In this document: one piece after another, positions 12,580-23,545 of the stretch | How the letters are laid out: each line of letters begins with the position of its first letter | Numbering within the stretch: position 1 is the stretch's first letter | Assembly (NCBI GenBank): GCA_019454045.1 | Contig: SKCR01010147.1 | Coordinates: forward strand, 310,001-374,000 | Reading direction: 5' to 3' | Source: Zanthoxylum bungeanum | Lineage: Eukaryota; Streptophyta; Magnoliopsida; Sapindales; Rutaceae | Length of the DNA stretch: 64,000 bases | Notes under the pieces: model-generated | Databases searched by the model: none | What the model was told of the DNA's origin: nothing | Seen by the model: only the letters and a program-made list of their open reading frames with translations | Program-made: the position numbers and the translations under genes

Positions 12580-13930
12580 GGCAATCACCAGCCGAATAAT
12601 AACGAATGAGAGACACTAGTAGTTGTCCAGAGAGATGTAGCGATATGCTCCATGCAGCAAGAGACATGCCTTCACACAGCAACCCAAGATGTTGAGTGGA
12701 TGGTAGATACTGCAGCATCCTACCATGTCACTCCTCATAGGGATTTCTTCAAAACCTTCAAAGCATGAGATTTTGGTTCAGTGAAGATGAGAAATATGAG
12801 TTCCTATGGGATAGTAGGAATGTGTGATATTCAGTTATGGACAAATATTGGGTGTACATTAACTTTGATGGATTTCATACATGTTCCAGAACTTCGACTG
12901 AATTTACTCTCAGGGATAGTCCTTGAAAAATAGGGCCATGATAGTCACTTCAGAAATTGCACATGGAAAATGTGTCATGGTTGTTGCCCGAGGACATGCT
13001 TGCGACACACTATACAAGACTCATGTGAAGATTTATGCAGACAGCTTCGATGTAGCTGAAAAATATGCTTCTCAAAATCTGTGGAACCAGAGACTCAATC
13101 ATATGAACGAGAGAGGGTTGTCTACCCTGACCAAGAATGAGCTTACTAAGGATGATGCACTAGGTCCTTGCAACCATTATTTGTTTGGTAAACAACACAG
13201 GGTCTCGTTTAATTTCTCTTCAAAGAGAAAATCAGAGTTGCTCAATCTGGTACACTCTGATATTTGTGGCTCCTTGGAGGTTGATTCATTGGGCAGTAAA
13301 AAGTATTTTCTGACTTTCATTGATGATGCTTCTCGGAAAATATGGGTGTATTTCCTCAAGATGAATGATCAGATCATGGATCAGTTCAAGCTGTTCCACG
13401 CCATAGTGGAGCGTGAAACATAGAAGAAGTTAAAGTGCCTCCGCAAAAATAATAGAGGCGAGTACAGTTCCAGGGAGTTCGATGCCTACTGCAAGAGACA
13501 CCCATTCGACATGAGAGAACTGTTCCATACACCCCACAACATAATGGTGTAGCTGAACGAATAAACCGTACCATTATAAAGAAAGACAGAAACATGATCA
13601 GTATGGTTAAGCTGCCAAAGCCATTTTGGGGAGAAGCTGTTTGTATTGCCTGCTACCTGATCAATAGATCACCATATGTACCGTTGAATTTTGAGATTTC
13701 GGAGAAAGTGTGGTCTGGTAAGAATCCCTCCCACTCTCACCTTAAAGTATTCGGTTGTTTAGCCATTACACATGTATTCAAGAAACTCAAACATAAGATC
13801 GATGCAAGGACAACTCCATGTATATTCTTAGGCTATGGAATGAAGAATTTGGATACATATTATGGGATCTGGAGGAAAAGATGGTCATCAGAAGCCAGAA
13901 TGTGGAGTTTCTTGAAGACCGAACAATAGA
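12580..13930 (+). pseudogene. Copia-2 protease and integrase remnant
   Basis: Polyprotein of a second Ty1/copia element in plus orientation. Protease motif WMVDTAASYHVTPHRDFFKTF starts at 12697 (DTA active site). After a frame change at ~12920 come the pre-integrase zinc region LWNQRLNHMNERGL and then NLVHSDICGSLEVDSLG, FLTFIDDASRKIWVYFLK and FHAIVERET up to a TAG at 13421. The next block has RGEYSSREFDAYC, where the second Asp region is altered to RKNNRGEY. Then TPQHNGVAERINRTI-like text appears in shifted frames, followed by LPKPFWGEAV, INRSPYVPL, HLKVFGC and PCIFLGYG up to 13890. The catalytic triad is damaged and at least three frame breaks are present. Confidence 0.9.
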
Positions 13931-14540
13931 AGACATTGAAAAGCCCAAGATGTCTTCCAATTCCATTGTCGACATAAATCCAGACCCAACACACTAGCAC
14001 AATTGACCAAAGATAAGGTGTACGGTGAAATTTTGGAAGCATAACTAGAAGAGGCAGATAAGGATATCGAGCAGGGGAATACACAGCCTGCTCCATAGGA
14101 AGCTACAAAAGAGTGTGTTGAGCAGGGGGAGCCACAACCCGTTCCACTAGAAGCTACATGATCATCCACATATTTGGATGATGACAGACCTCCTGAAAGC
14201 AATGGACCTCAAACAAGAAGATGTGAGCGAGGCAAGATTTCATCAACCAGATATATGGGATCCGAATATATTCTGCTAGCTAATGAGGGGGAGCCAGAGA
14301 GTTTCTCACAAGGCATGAAGGCACTGAGGAATAAATGGGTGAAGAAACATGGCAGTGGAAATGTACTGTGCAGAGATATAGCAGAAGAGTACTGTGCAGA
14401 GACACAGTGAAGTGTATTGTGCAGAGACACATCTGACATGTTAACAAAAAGTGGTTACGTGAGATAAGCTAGAGCTGTGCAGAGATATAGCCGAAATAGC
14501 TATCAGATGAAAATCACTTTGAATGCAGTTGGAGGGGAAG
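13931..14540 (+). pseudogene. Copia-2 integrase/RT linker and deletion junction
   Basis: The acidic, Pro-rich linker continues to RRCERGKISSTRYMGSEYI and LANEGEPESFSQGMKAL (14220-14320), the text that normally opens the RT region. All RT and RNase H domains are then missing. Near 14430 the text TSDMLTK resembles the last residues of copia RNase H (ADMLTK). Four copies of TGTGCAGAGAYAYA occur between 14367 and 14498. The whole RT-RNase H block, about 2 kb in related elements, has been lost, so this copy cannot reverse-transcribe itself. Confidence 0.75.
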
Positions 14541-14542
14541 AA

Positions 14543-14872
14543 TTGATAAGAATCCAACATGCATTTGTTACAACTACCATTAATCACTTAATGGATTTGG
14601 TATAACCACCATTAACCACTCAATTAGTGGAAAATTATAGAAACCATTCCACTAATTATGTTGAGTCAAAAGGTAAGTCATTGTCTATAAATTGAGCTCT
14701 CATTTGTGAGTTCATGCATCCCAAAATATTAAGTTCCATGTTAAGAGAACTTAGAGTGTGAAGTGTGAAGTTTTTGTAACAAAGTTTGTAATCTTTGTAA
14801 ATTCTATTCAAGTAGTACTACAAAGAAAATTTTTCCTCATAAACATTCTTCAGTGATCAGAGAATCACAACA
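14543..14872 (+). repeat. Copia-2 3' LTR
   Basis: A purine-rich PPT (TTGGAGGGGAAGAAT, from 14528) precedes TGATAAGAATCC. A TATA-like CTATAAATTGAGCTC lies near 14686, and the segment ends ...AATCACAACA near 14872. The size is normal for copia LTRs. No partner LTR is in the window, so the exact ends are estimated. Confidence 0.6.
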
Positions 14873-15099
14873 GTCAGTTTGTAAGAAAATAAGAAAATCG
14901 GCATCTTGCCTAAAAACTTATAATTTAATATAAGGCATTTGTCTATTCATGTCCTAAAGTGTGAATCTTTCATGGTCTTATCTCAATTAGAATGAATAAG
15001 ATTAAAATTCTATTTTAAAATTTCGAAATAATTTTTAATCAAGCTCCAAATAAATTTAAAAGTTTTCCATAAATTATGAGAATTCTACTAATTACTCAC
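14873..15099. other. AT-rich spacer
   Basis: Between the copia-2 LTR and the gypsy-1 LTR. No reading frame, repeat or motif recognised. Confidence 0.5.
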
Positions 15100-16190
15100 T
15101 GTTGATAGTGGTTTTTCACCTTTAAGAAAGTTCAAATACCGAGTATAAGTAGAATAAGTATTGTACTTAGATAAAAATGGATGATTAAGGCCCAAAGGCC
15201 CAGAGAGATAGAAGGGATTTGATGGAGGAACTCGATCTCATGGTGTTGAGGGGTTTTCTTAAAGACAAAACTTGTAGATGATGAATTAAGTTGGGATACC
15301 GACCAGACCATTTGAAGGATGTTGATTTGGGATTTTTTAAGAGTTTGATAAAACACGACCCGATGGATTTTTGACAATGAAACCCGATCTAATTGAGATT
15401 GCTGAAGGAAGGCTTTTATAGAATCATTTACCTCGGGGTGCCGACTCAAGGAATGAAGACGGGATCAAAGGCCGACTAGTGTTGAAGTCATGTGATGTAT
15501 GCCATAGTCGATAGGATAAGCTTTTAGAAGGTTAATGATAAGTTTGGGAAAAGAAACAGTTCTCATTGGAAGTATCTTTGCCAGCCGTCATAGGCCGGTG
15601 CAGTGGTAGTGAGGTGGCAAAGCAGAGCCGCCATAGGCTGGTGCAGTGACAGTGAAATGAGCTATTCTGATTGGCATATTTAAAGGTAATTGATAAGAGT
15701 TGTGATAGAAATGATGGCAAGGTGACATGGTCTGACGCCATTAGTAGTGGAATAGTGAATTTGGAAGCCTATATAAAGGGACTGAAGATTCAGATTAAGG
15801 GGTTAGCAAATTTCGTATCTCACAACTTGTAAAAAACCTAAGAGCTTAAAAACTAGAGATAGAGAGAGAATATTGGTCGGTTACTTGACCAAGTGAGTGA
15901 ATTGTATCAGGATAGTTTAAGACCCGAGGTGTATTAACATTGAGATGGTTTATTTCCCCATTGTAGGTCGGGTCGGTCTTGACCCTGAGCAGTAATAAAA
16001 TACATTTATTTTCTCTCGTGGACGTATGTTGGAGCCACTATCCGCCGAGCCACGTAAACCTTGTGTTTATCTTGTTTACCTGCTAAGTTTGCTTTGGTTC
16101 CCTACTCACCAAAAAAATTCATTGGTATGGGAGGTTTCTTCGATGGGTTAATTTCTCATATTGCCTTTGGAACGAAAAATATCATCAACA
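15100..16190 (+). repeat. Gypsy-1 5' LTR
   Basis: About 1.09 kb, beginning TGTTGATAGTGG at 15100 and ending ATCATCAACA at 16190, directly before a gypsy PBS. A TATA box (CTATATAAAGGGA) lies near 15770. The 3' LTR was not found, so the start is set by the TG and the family-like opening phrase. Confidence 0.65.
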
Positions 16191-16191
16191 G

Positions 16192-16210
16192 TTGGCACCG
16201 TCTGTGGGGA
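16192..16210 (+). other. Gypsy-1 primer-binding site
   Basis: TTGGCACCGTCTGTGGGGA, the PBS form common in plant Tat-lineage Ty3/gypsy elements (TTGGCGCCGTCTGTGGGGA). It begins two bases after the LTR end. Confidence 0.85.
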
Positions 16211-16216
16211 TACAGA

Positions 16217-17519
16217 ATGAATAGTAGCAAATATACTAAGAAGATGGCAGGAGATGGAAATAACAGAGTTTTAGAGGCCTTAACGACGGAGTGGATGGAA
16301 AATATGGAATATAACTTACGGTTGGAAATGGAGAATATACGAAAAGAAAGGGAGACAACCCATGCCTTCATGAAAATCATGACTGAGAATATTGAGAAAT
16401 TGGAGAGGAAAACAGAAGAACATGGACAAGCAGGGCCCAGTAGAAGGAGAGAATAGATTGACAATGGGAAGAGAGTAGATGGAGTAGAAAGGGGTCGAGA
16501 AACAAGGAGAAAGAACGCTTACAAGGTGAGATCGGTGGTTATGGCCAGTGTTGCACCAATAGAGGAGCTTCAAGTGGGATATGATGACAAGCAGACTCCA
16601 GAATAATCCAGTAACAGCCCCGAATATAGGGAGATTGACCAAGGGCTCTATCGGGAGCGGGGGTCTAGAACTCCAAGTGGCATAAGATATCACACTCGTA
16701 GGAGCGAGTATGAGGAAGCCTCAACCGAGGGCATGAAAACACAGAAATCTACTTGAGAGACTGGTTCCAAAATGAGATGAAGTAGTGGTAGATGAGCACA
16801 CAAAGAGGTGCTCGAGACGATCAATATATGGAGACAACGTCCTCTTTCACTAAGGAGGTGCTGGAGGTGGAGTTACTAATGAGGTTATCCATGCCCTCGA
16901 TAGACATTTACGAGGGTAACACAGACTATGAGTCTCATGTTGAAAAAATTATTTTACTCATGGAGATTCAAGGCGTGGTCGGGGAGGCGGTCTATAAGAT
17001 ATTTTTGCTAACCCTGAGAGGACCAACCAGCTTATGGTTCAGGAATTTGACTCTATGGAGTATTAGTAGCTTTTCACAACTAAGGAAGTCTTTCGTGCGC
17101 CATTTCAAATGGTCGTACGCACCAAGAAAAATGATCGGGTCACTGAGGACGATGAAGCAGTGTGATGATGAGCCACTGAAATTCTTCATCGACAATAATA
17201 TAGTTTGGTACTGGAGGTCGGGACGTACGAGTCCCCCGAAGCATTGAAAAGTTTTAAAGAGGACTTAAGGGTTAGGAGATTATGGTCCCACCTTAGAATC
17301 CAAGAAGTATCAGATTATGCGACGGTCTTGGAACAGGCTATGAGGTTTGTATTGTTGGAGGAAGAAGAGATGATAGCCCGAGTGGATCTTTTTTGGCACT
17401 ACATGAACAACTTGGCCTATTGGATTGTTATCAGCAGCTTGTGGAACTTCAACGATTGGTTGCTCAACATCCATTTGAACTTGAAGGATGTTGTAAATGA
17501 AAATCAATCTATCATTTGA
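16217..17519 (+). pseudogene. Gypsy-1 (Tat-like) gag remnant
   Basis: Gag begins at ATG 16217, seven bases after the PBS, a spacing normal for this group. The first block (16217-16456) encodes a charged, helical N-terminus with NIEKLERKTEEHG, ended by TAG. After frame changes the Retrotrans_gag-type core appears at 16860-17200: MPSIDIYEGNTDYESHVEKI, then FLLTLRGPTSLWF, SSFSQLRKSFVRHF and KQCDDEPLKFFI. From 17205 a shifted frame continues with ESPEALKSFKEDLRVRRLWSHL and a leucine-rich tail. No zinc knuckle or pol is present: the sequence switches at ~17540 to an unrelated copia fragment. Confidence 0.82.
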
Positions 17520-17544
17520 GGTGGAAGGCTGCGAATTTATAGGA

Positions 17545-18600
17545 TATTTCTCAAAGCCTATGTTTTTAGATTAATCGCTCCCACTAATCAAGTCATTATC
17601 AAGAAATTTTGCATTTCTTGATTCAACAATCCTAGTGCTATGAGATAGATAGTAAAATCGATACCCCTTAGACCTTTCAACATATCCAATAAAATACCCA
17701 TTAATGGTCTTGGGTCTAGCTTCTTTTCTTATTGGTTGTAAACTCTTACTTCATACAGACATCCCAAATGCTTATATGTCGCAAATTCGGTTTCCAACCT
17801 TTCCATAACTCAAATGGTCTCTTTGAAACAACCTTGAAGAAACTTTAAAAATGGACCAGGTGTTTGTCCATCCTCAATGTATCTACCATAGTATTCCCAA
17901 CCTCTATCTGATCTCACGATCTTAATTTTCTTCTTGCATTATTTCTCTTCTTCAGCTTTAAATATCTTAAAGGCATTTAATGCCTCATTTTTATTATGAA
18001 GTAAGTAAAGATACATGTATCGTGAATGATCATCTATGAAAGAGATAAAATATTTCTGACCATAAGAATCCATGTTAGGACTACATATATCAGAATGTAT
18101 GATTTTTAATATGTCAGTACTCCTCTTGACACCTTTCTTTGACTATGTCTGCTTTTCTTTTATACAACCACGCAAGTTTCAAAATCAGTAAAATCCAAAA
18201 TACTAAGTACTTCATCTTTTACTAACCTTTTAATTCTTTCTTTGGAGATATGTCACAATCTCTGATGCCATAACATATGAATCTTCATTTATAACATATC
18301 TTTTAATACCATTATGAGCATGCATTACACTATAAGGGACATCATTTTGTAAATTAATGCGAAATAGACCATCAGACAATATATTATTCCCAACAAGTTC
18401 AGATTTGTAAAATAAATTAAACATAGTATCTGAAAAGTTAAGGAGTATCCCAAATGTACAAGTCTTGAAACTGAAATAAAAAAATCTAGAGAAATTTGGA
18501 ATGTAAATGGTCTTTTCTAAATACAAAACAAAGTTATTATCCATAGTTAAACTACATGTTCCAATTGCCTCTACATATGAATGCATCTTGTTTTAATTCG
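17545..18600 (-). pseudogene. Copia pol fragment (pre-integrase and integrase)
   Basis: A minus-strand Ty1/copia fragment without LTRs. 18586-18230 is open and reads HSYVEAIGTCSL, EKTIYIPNFSR, LFYKSELVGNNILSDGLF and YVINEDS, the protease C-terminus to pre-integrase region. Further left come MDSYGQKYFISFIDDHSRYM and KIVRSDRGWEYYGRYIEDG, keeping integrase catalytic Asp and Glu positions. KRPFELWKGWKPNLRHI near 17820 and GYFIGYA-like text near 17690 follow. Both ends are abrupt. It may have replaced part of gypsy-1 pol by insertion plus deletion. Confidence 0.85.
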
Positions 18601-18604
18601 CGTA

Positions 18605-19576
18605 GCAGAGGCAGACGGTTCTGAGGATTGAACATGCAAGATATCATCTCTCACCTCAGAACCATTTCTGGAAGCTCCATTAGCAGCTTGGGATGGTTCC
18701 CCATAAGTACTCACCACCATAGTACTGGGAGTCAAACCTGAAATTGGAATAACAACCTCGAGCTCCAGGATGTCCTCGTTCGGAGCAACGAGGAGAGGAT
18801 CTATGACTCCTAGATAGGAGTCACCGGCTGAGAAAGTTATGCCTCAAGTATCTTAATTGCCTCCATTCGGGCAACTAATCGGCTTGGATCTTCCTTAGAT
18901 TTCATCTCACAAGTCACGGCAAAGCAAAATCAGAAGTTAGAAATTTAAAAAGAATCATCTTTGGAAGCATAATCTAAAGGTGTAGACACCCACAAAGTCT
19001 ACCTACAAAGGACGATTTTTCTGATTCTAGGGCTGAAATGAGAGCTTTTGACCATTGGTTGTGCCTTTGGCTGAACTTTTCTTCTTCTTTGGCGGAGCGG
19101 TCTTCTTTTATTGAGGTCTAGAAGAAACCTTTGAGCTCTTTGCTATGTTCTTGACAGACTTGGGGGTAGTTTTGGTGTTGGCCTTCGAGCCCCCTATAGC
19201 TTTTTTCTTCATGTTCCGATGATGATATGTAGCCTCCCGAGAAAATTTCCCTCAGGGAAGAGGCTACTTCGAGGGAGCATCTATGCAATAGTCCTCCAAG
19301 GTAATTTCAAGCAATCCTGGAGGGATGTTCCCCTCTTTAACATATTTTCTGTCCATCTCTAAGTTGATGGTCTGACCTTCATCAACCCATTGCTTCAGCA
19401 TTCCCCGATGTGATTTTGGGAACTCCAAGAGGTATGTTTTATCCAGTTTGAGTGTGGAGTCTACATACCTCACCATCGGTATCTGTCTAATCATGTCCTG
19501 AAGTTTATTCCCACATAAATCCTTCGGGGTCAGGAACTCAACCTCGAAAGGCCACACAAACTTCTCGTAGAACTTG
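18605..19576 (-). pseudogene. Unrecognised coding unit, distal part (after the solo LTR)
   Basis: On the minus strand 19557-19264 is open for 97 codons: WPFEVEFLTPKDLCGNKLQ, IPMVRYVDSTLKLDKTYLL, then a stop after CIDAPSK. Upstream it is in frame with KFYEKFV across the insertion point (see 21704-22343). Further left, to ~18605, the text is Lys/Ser-rich (KKKKSSAKG near 19080) in broken frames. I do not recognise the protein. Its position on the antisense strand downstream of a Tat-like gag suggests one of the extra antisense ORFs known in Tat-lineage gypsy elements; that is inference only. Confidence 0.5.
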
Positions 19577-19581
19577 ATCCT

Positions 19582-21698
19582 TGATGAGTGGTAATTATAT
19601 CACTATTTTCCACTCATTTGACCTAATATTTTGTATAGTTTCTTGAGTTTTGTGAATATTTTGATGTGTTTTGTGCTATTTTGTAGATAAATAAAGTTTC
19701 AGGACATTCTGGAGGTGATTTGGGGCCAAAACAGTGAAAATTGGACAAAAATGGCATTTTGGAAATTTGGGGTCGCCGCGACGCCTAACATGCACCAAGA
19801 CTTGCTAACGTGCACCGGGTCCACAAGTGAGAATCTGAGAAATTTGAATTTGCTAACGTACGTCATGCCACGTGTCACCATCACAGTCGATCTACTAACG
19901 TGCGCCGTGCCACATGTCATCATCCTACGGTGCCGACAGTCACCACGTGTCACTCCACGTCATTATCCACATCACCAGTTGACCGAGTCAACGTGCCACA
20001 TCACCGCCATGTCATCATCAACCAATCACAGTGCGCCACGTGTCATCATTCTATGGTGCCGACAGTCACAATCGCCACGTCAGCTCAATTATTGACTCAC
20101 TTATCCGCAATTGACACGTGGCAGATAAGAATCTGAAATCAGCCAATCACGAGCCGCCATGTGTCGCAATCATTGAGCTTCCAGCCGCCTTGCCACGTGT
20201 CACCTTATCACCTTATCCAGAATCCCACGTGACGAACCAGAAGCTGCCACGTTGACAATTACGCGCTTCGCGACGCCGACCCCCTACTGACGCCTATAAA
20301 TAGAGCTCGAAATTTCAGTTTCAGATGTACCTTCATCTCTGAATTCTTTGATGTAAATAGGGAGTTTTCTATCTAATTTCTTTTAAATTTTAGTTTTGTA
20401 ATTAATTTAATTACGTTCTGTAATAATAGTAATTTACTTTCTTTACTTTTTACAGTTTTTACTATTCACCATGAGGAGGTAACTTCCCCTTGCTATGGTG
20501 AAAGGTAATTATTTTACTGTTGCTATTTAGATTAATCTCCTTTAAATATAATATATTCACTATTTAAAATATTGACTTAAAAATGATACCGCTATATTGG
20601 TCGGTTGGTAATTCATTTTAATCTGGTTTAAACCTGACTAATCAAGGATACCGCCAGATTGGTCGGTTGGTAATTAAATTTTCTTACCGCCTATATGGCA
20701 GGTTTATTTTAGTTCCGCCTTTATGGCTGGTTGGACTTAATTTGACTTAATCAGGTTACCGCCTATATGGACGATTGGTAAAATAATCACAAGTTAATAT
20801 ATTATATTAAGGGAGATATCTAAATAGTAAATAGTAAAAGTTGATCCTTTTACCTTAGCATTTTATTTTATTGTAATTTACTTTTCAGCTTTTACTTTAC
20901 CGCAATTACTTTTCAGCATTTTTACTTTATGTCTTTTACTTTTAATTTTTTACTAGCCCTAGTTATGTGTTGTAACTAAGTTAGTTATCTGGGGTTGTGA
21001 TGAATTCTAATATCACCGGTTTATAAGGGGTTATTTTATAGTTTGGGTAATTTAAAAGTTTACTTATTAAGTCTTAAGCTTAATGCTTCTTGTTGTCTGA
21101 TCACCAATAAGATTGATGTGGTAAATCTAAAATAAACTTGACAAAGGAATTTTAGGTTTTAGCCTTAGATTTAATAGCCCACGATCTTCCTTGAGGATAG
21201 ATAACCCTTTAATAGATTTCCTTACAGAATAGACATATACCTGTCGGGCGGGGGTAGCCATAATTGGAACTTAAACTTAATGAATCCAGATAATTTGGTT
21301 GACATAGACATATGGTTCAATTGGGTTAAACTGGGTATTTGCGTCTGACCATCGACAGAGGCTTTCGTATAATTTAGTGTTCCAGGTTAGTAAACCGATT
21401 TATTACACAAACATGAAATAACCACTTCATCTTTTAAAAGGTATTAGAAATATTCAAAACCCTAGATAGTTTTTAATATTGAATTTTCTTAAACCTACCT
21501 TCATACAATTTTATTTACTTTTTTTAAAATTTAAAATCTTCACCATTTCAAATCAATCAATCAACTTGTTAGATACTAGTAATCATTTGACCTAATAAAA
21601 TTAATAGATTAGGTATTAAGTCCTCGTGGGATCGATACTTTTTATACTACTTGAACGATACGTACGCTTGCGTTATACGTGTGTGTTTACGCCGGTCA
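19582..21698 (+). mobile_element. Solo LTR of an Athila-like gypsy element, TSD ATCCT
   Basis: A 2117-bp segment starting TGATGAGTGG and ending GCCGGTCA, flanked by exact 5-bp duplications ATCCT (19577-19581 and 21699-21703). No PBS, PPT or coding follows, so recombination between the two LTRs has removed the interior. The 3' part has the Athila/Tat-type phrase CTCGTGGGATCGATAC followed by CGTACGCTTGCG. A TATA box lies at 20295. Between 20580 and 20790 a short motif, TACCGCNNNATNGG...GGTTGGTAA, is repeated about five times. Confidence 0.9.
19869..20302 (+). promoter_or_regulatory. Cluster of six CACGTG G-boxes upstream of a TATA box in the solo LTR
   Basis: CACGTG occurs at 19869, 19944, 20037, 20115, 20194 and 20226, most within CCACGTGTCA. 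Near-matches (CCACATGTC, CCATGTGTC, GCCACGTTG) lie between them. TATAAATA follows at 20295. In plants CACGTG and ACGTGKC are binding sites for bZIP and bHLH factors (light, abscisic acid and stress). A function here is inferred. Confidence 0.7.
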
Positions 21699-21703
21699 AT
21701 CCT

Positions 21704-22343
21704 CAAGTTCGAAGAAATCGGTTTCAACACACCTCCAGCTGCAAATGTACACAAACTCACATCGGCATTCGAATCGGAAAAGCAAATATTACAATATCAC
21801 AAAAAAAGTTTCTTACAGATATCTTAGCTGAAGACATGGGAGATTCGGTAGGATCGATGCTCTGGTCTCCTCCACACACCAGATACCTTGAAAAGAGGGA
21901 CAAGTCCCCACGCTCTGAACTTTACCTCAAGCATAAAAGTCTTGTGAAACATGGGAAGGAACTTTTTTCCCTTGAGGTCGGGCACCAAATGATACCTTTT
22001 AGGCCCCGATTTGAAGAAATACAGAGATGGAAGTCATAAAGGCAAAATAAATACTCATACACTAACAAAAAGTTGAAGGCACCCATAGCTTACAACCCTA
22101 ACAACACCGATGAGTTCATTTGCAAAGGCGAAACGTGCATCACTAATTAAAAAACTTCAAAATTAAGGGATGGATGGGAAAGTACCAAAACTGTACTTGC
22201 TGTCTGAACAATAAGATTTTGTCTTCCCCAATATCTTGGGGGTTGTAAAGATCCCCATGATATTCCTCAACCTTCACATCATCAAGAAGGTATAACCGGT
22301 CCATCACTTCCTCGAGAAGCTTGACTTTAATCCCTGGAGCCAT
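21704..22343 (-). pseudogene. Unrecognised coding unit, 5' part
   Basis: Minus strand. An ATG at 22343 opens MAPGIKVKLLEEVMDRLYLL and continues VEEYHGDLYNPQDIGEDK to ~22195. A second block at ~22035-21900 reads SLYFFKSGPKRYHLVPDLKG, then FLPMFHKTFMLE, followed by AGGTAAAG-like text that could be a splice donor (GAG|GTAAAG near 21930). A third block after TTTGCAG (near 21730) reads GGVLKPISSNLR and is in frame, once the solo LTR and one ATCCT copy are removed, with IKFYEKFVWPFEVEF at 19576 and below. Family not recognised; it may be an antisense ORF of gypsy-1 or a degraded host gene. Confidence 0.5.
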
Positions 22344-22450
22344 TATTGTTACGAATCACATAGAGAATGGTATAGGAAATGAAGACATTTTCTTACAGAG
22401 GCTCGAGAGAGATTTTGATGGCAATAAAAGTCTCACTAATGGCTTTTCTC

Positions 22451-22461
22451 CCCTTTTTATA
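22451..22461 (-). promoter_or_regulatory. TATA box upstream of the minus-strand coding unit
   Basis: TATAAAAAGGG on the minus strand, about 110 bases upstream of the ATG at 22343, in an otherwise non-coding stretch. The spacing suits a TATA promoter with an ~80-base 5' leader. Confidence 0.5.
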
Positions 22462-22712
22462 TGCATCATGGCTGAAAACCCTTCGAAAAACGTGCATAAT
22501 TTTTCAGATTTCTCATTAATGTACGTTTCCCATCATTGGCATATGTCTTTCGTATTTAAGATACGTCAAATCAAAACGTCAGAAGGAACATCATGTGAAG
22601 CACGACACATGTCACCATCCTGAGTATCATTTAATTCAAATAAATGATCTGATGGGAGGAGTGGATGTAGGTGCGTAAATTTGCCCTTCCATAAAAGATA
22701 CGTGTCGACAAT
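22462..22712. other. Unassigned upstream region
   Basis: Non-coding, and probably the promoter side of the minus-strand unit. A purine-rich GATGGGAGGAGTGGATG near 22650 looks like a gypsy PPT, but no LTR follows it. Confidence 0.35.
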
Positions 22713-23545
22713 ATGAATAATAAAGGACACAGCAAGACTAACTGTGTGATAGTTAGTATAATTTTTTGACAGTTAGTGTGTCTCTTGTATATAGTATTCA
22801 TCTTTCATAAATGATGATTCCTTTGTCGAAAGAGAAATTGATTAGAATGCCTAGTCAATCTTATATATAATATGGTGATAGCATAATGAATAATATATTA
22901 TGTACGATTAAAGATATCAATTTAATCGTAATTTTTACGAGTTATTTTGATACCTTATTGACCATAGGATGGGTCTTGAAACATGTTCTTTGTTATTTTT
23001 GAGATATTAAGAACGAGTTTCTCATTCATAAAGAATATTATCCGCAACCACTAGGGTCAGATTAGTTTTGAGTCTAATTATGACATTAGATGGTCTACAT
23101 CATAAAGAGTCAAAAAAGATGCAGTGGGAGTGTCACGATTGATTCTATTGTATTAGTGGAATTATTTGTAACTTATGAAGTATTGACTTATGAAGTTGCA
23201 TAGTGACCTTATAGATTAGAAGTTTTGATATTAGTGTTGTGCTTGCGGTTGTCTCATAATATTTGGATTTGATCTCTAAATACATAGACAACTCAGTAGC
23301 TGTAGTAAAATATTGATGTCGCATCTGAATCATATTGATGTTTAACTTAGGTTATACAATATATGAATGATGCTGGCTAAGAGAAACGATTGGGTTTGTT
23401 AGACAAACTCAATATGTATAGCGGGCTTACTTGTTGTTGCCTACCTCTTGAGTGCTAGGTCAGCTCTTGAGGACCATGCGTATGTAATACATATTTAGAT
23501 GTGTATATGATACTGTGGATTGGCACTAGAGCAAGTGGGAGAAAT
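22713..23545 (+). pseudogene. Large-LTR copia, RNase H remnant and PPT (copy A)
   Basis: Degraded 3' end of a Ty1/copia pol in plus orientation. LKHVLCYF and DIKNEFLIHKEYYPQPLGSD near 22980-23065 match the segment before RNase H (ILKYLRRTKDMFL in related elements). Stops are frequent. AGCAAGTGGGAGAAAT at 23530-23545 is the PPT, followed at once by an LTR. It is near-identical to copy B at 29233-30101, which differs by small tandem expansions. Confidence 0.75.
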
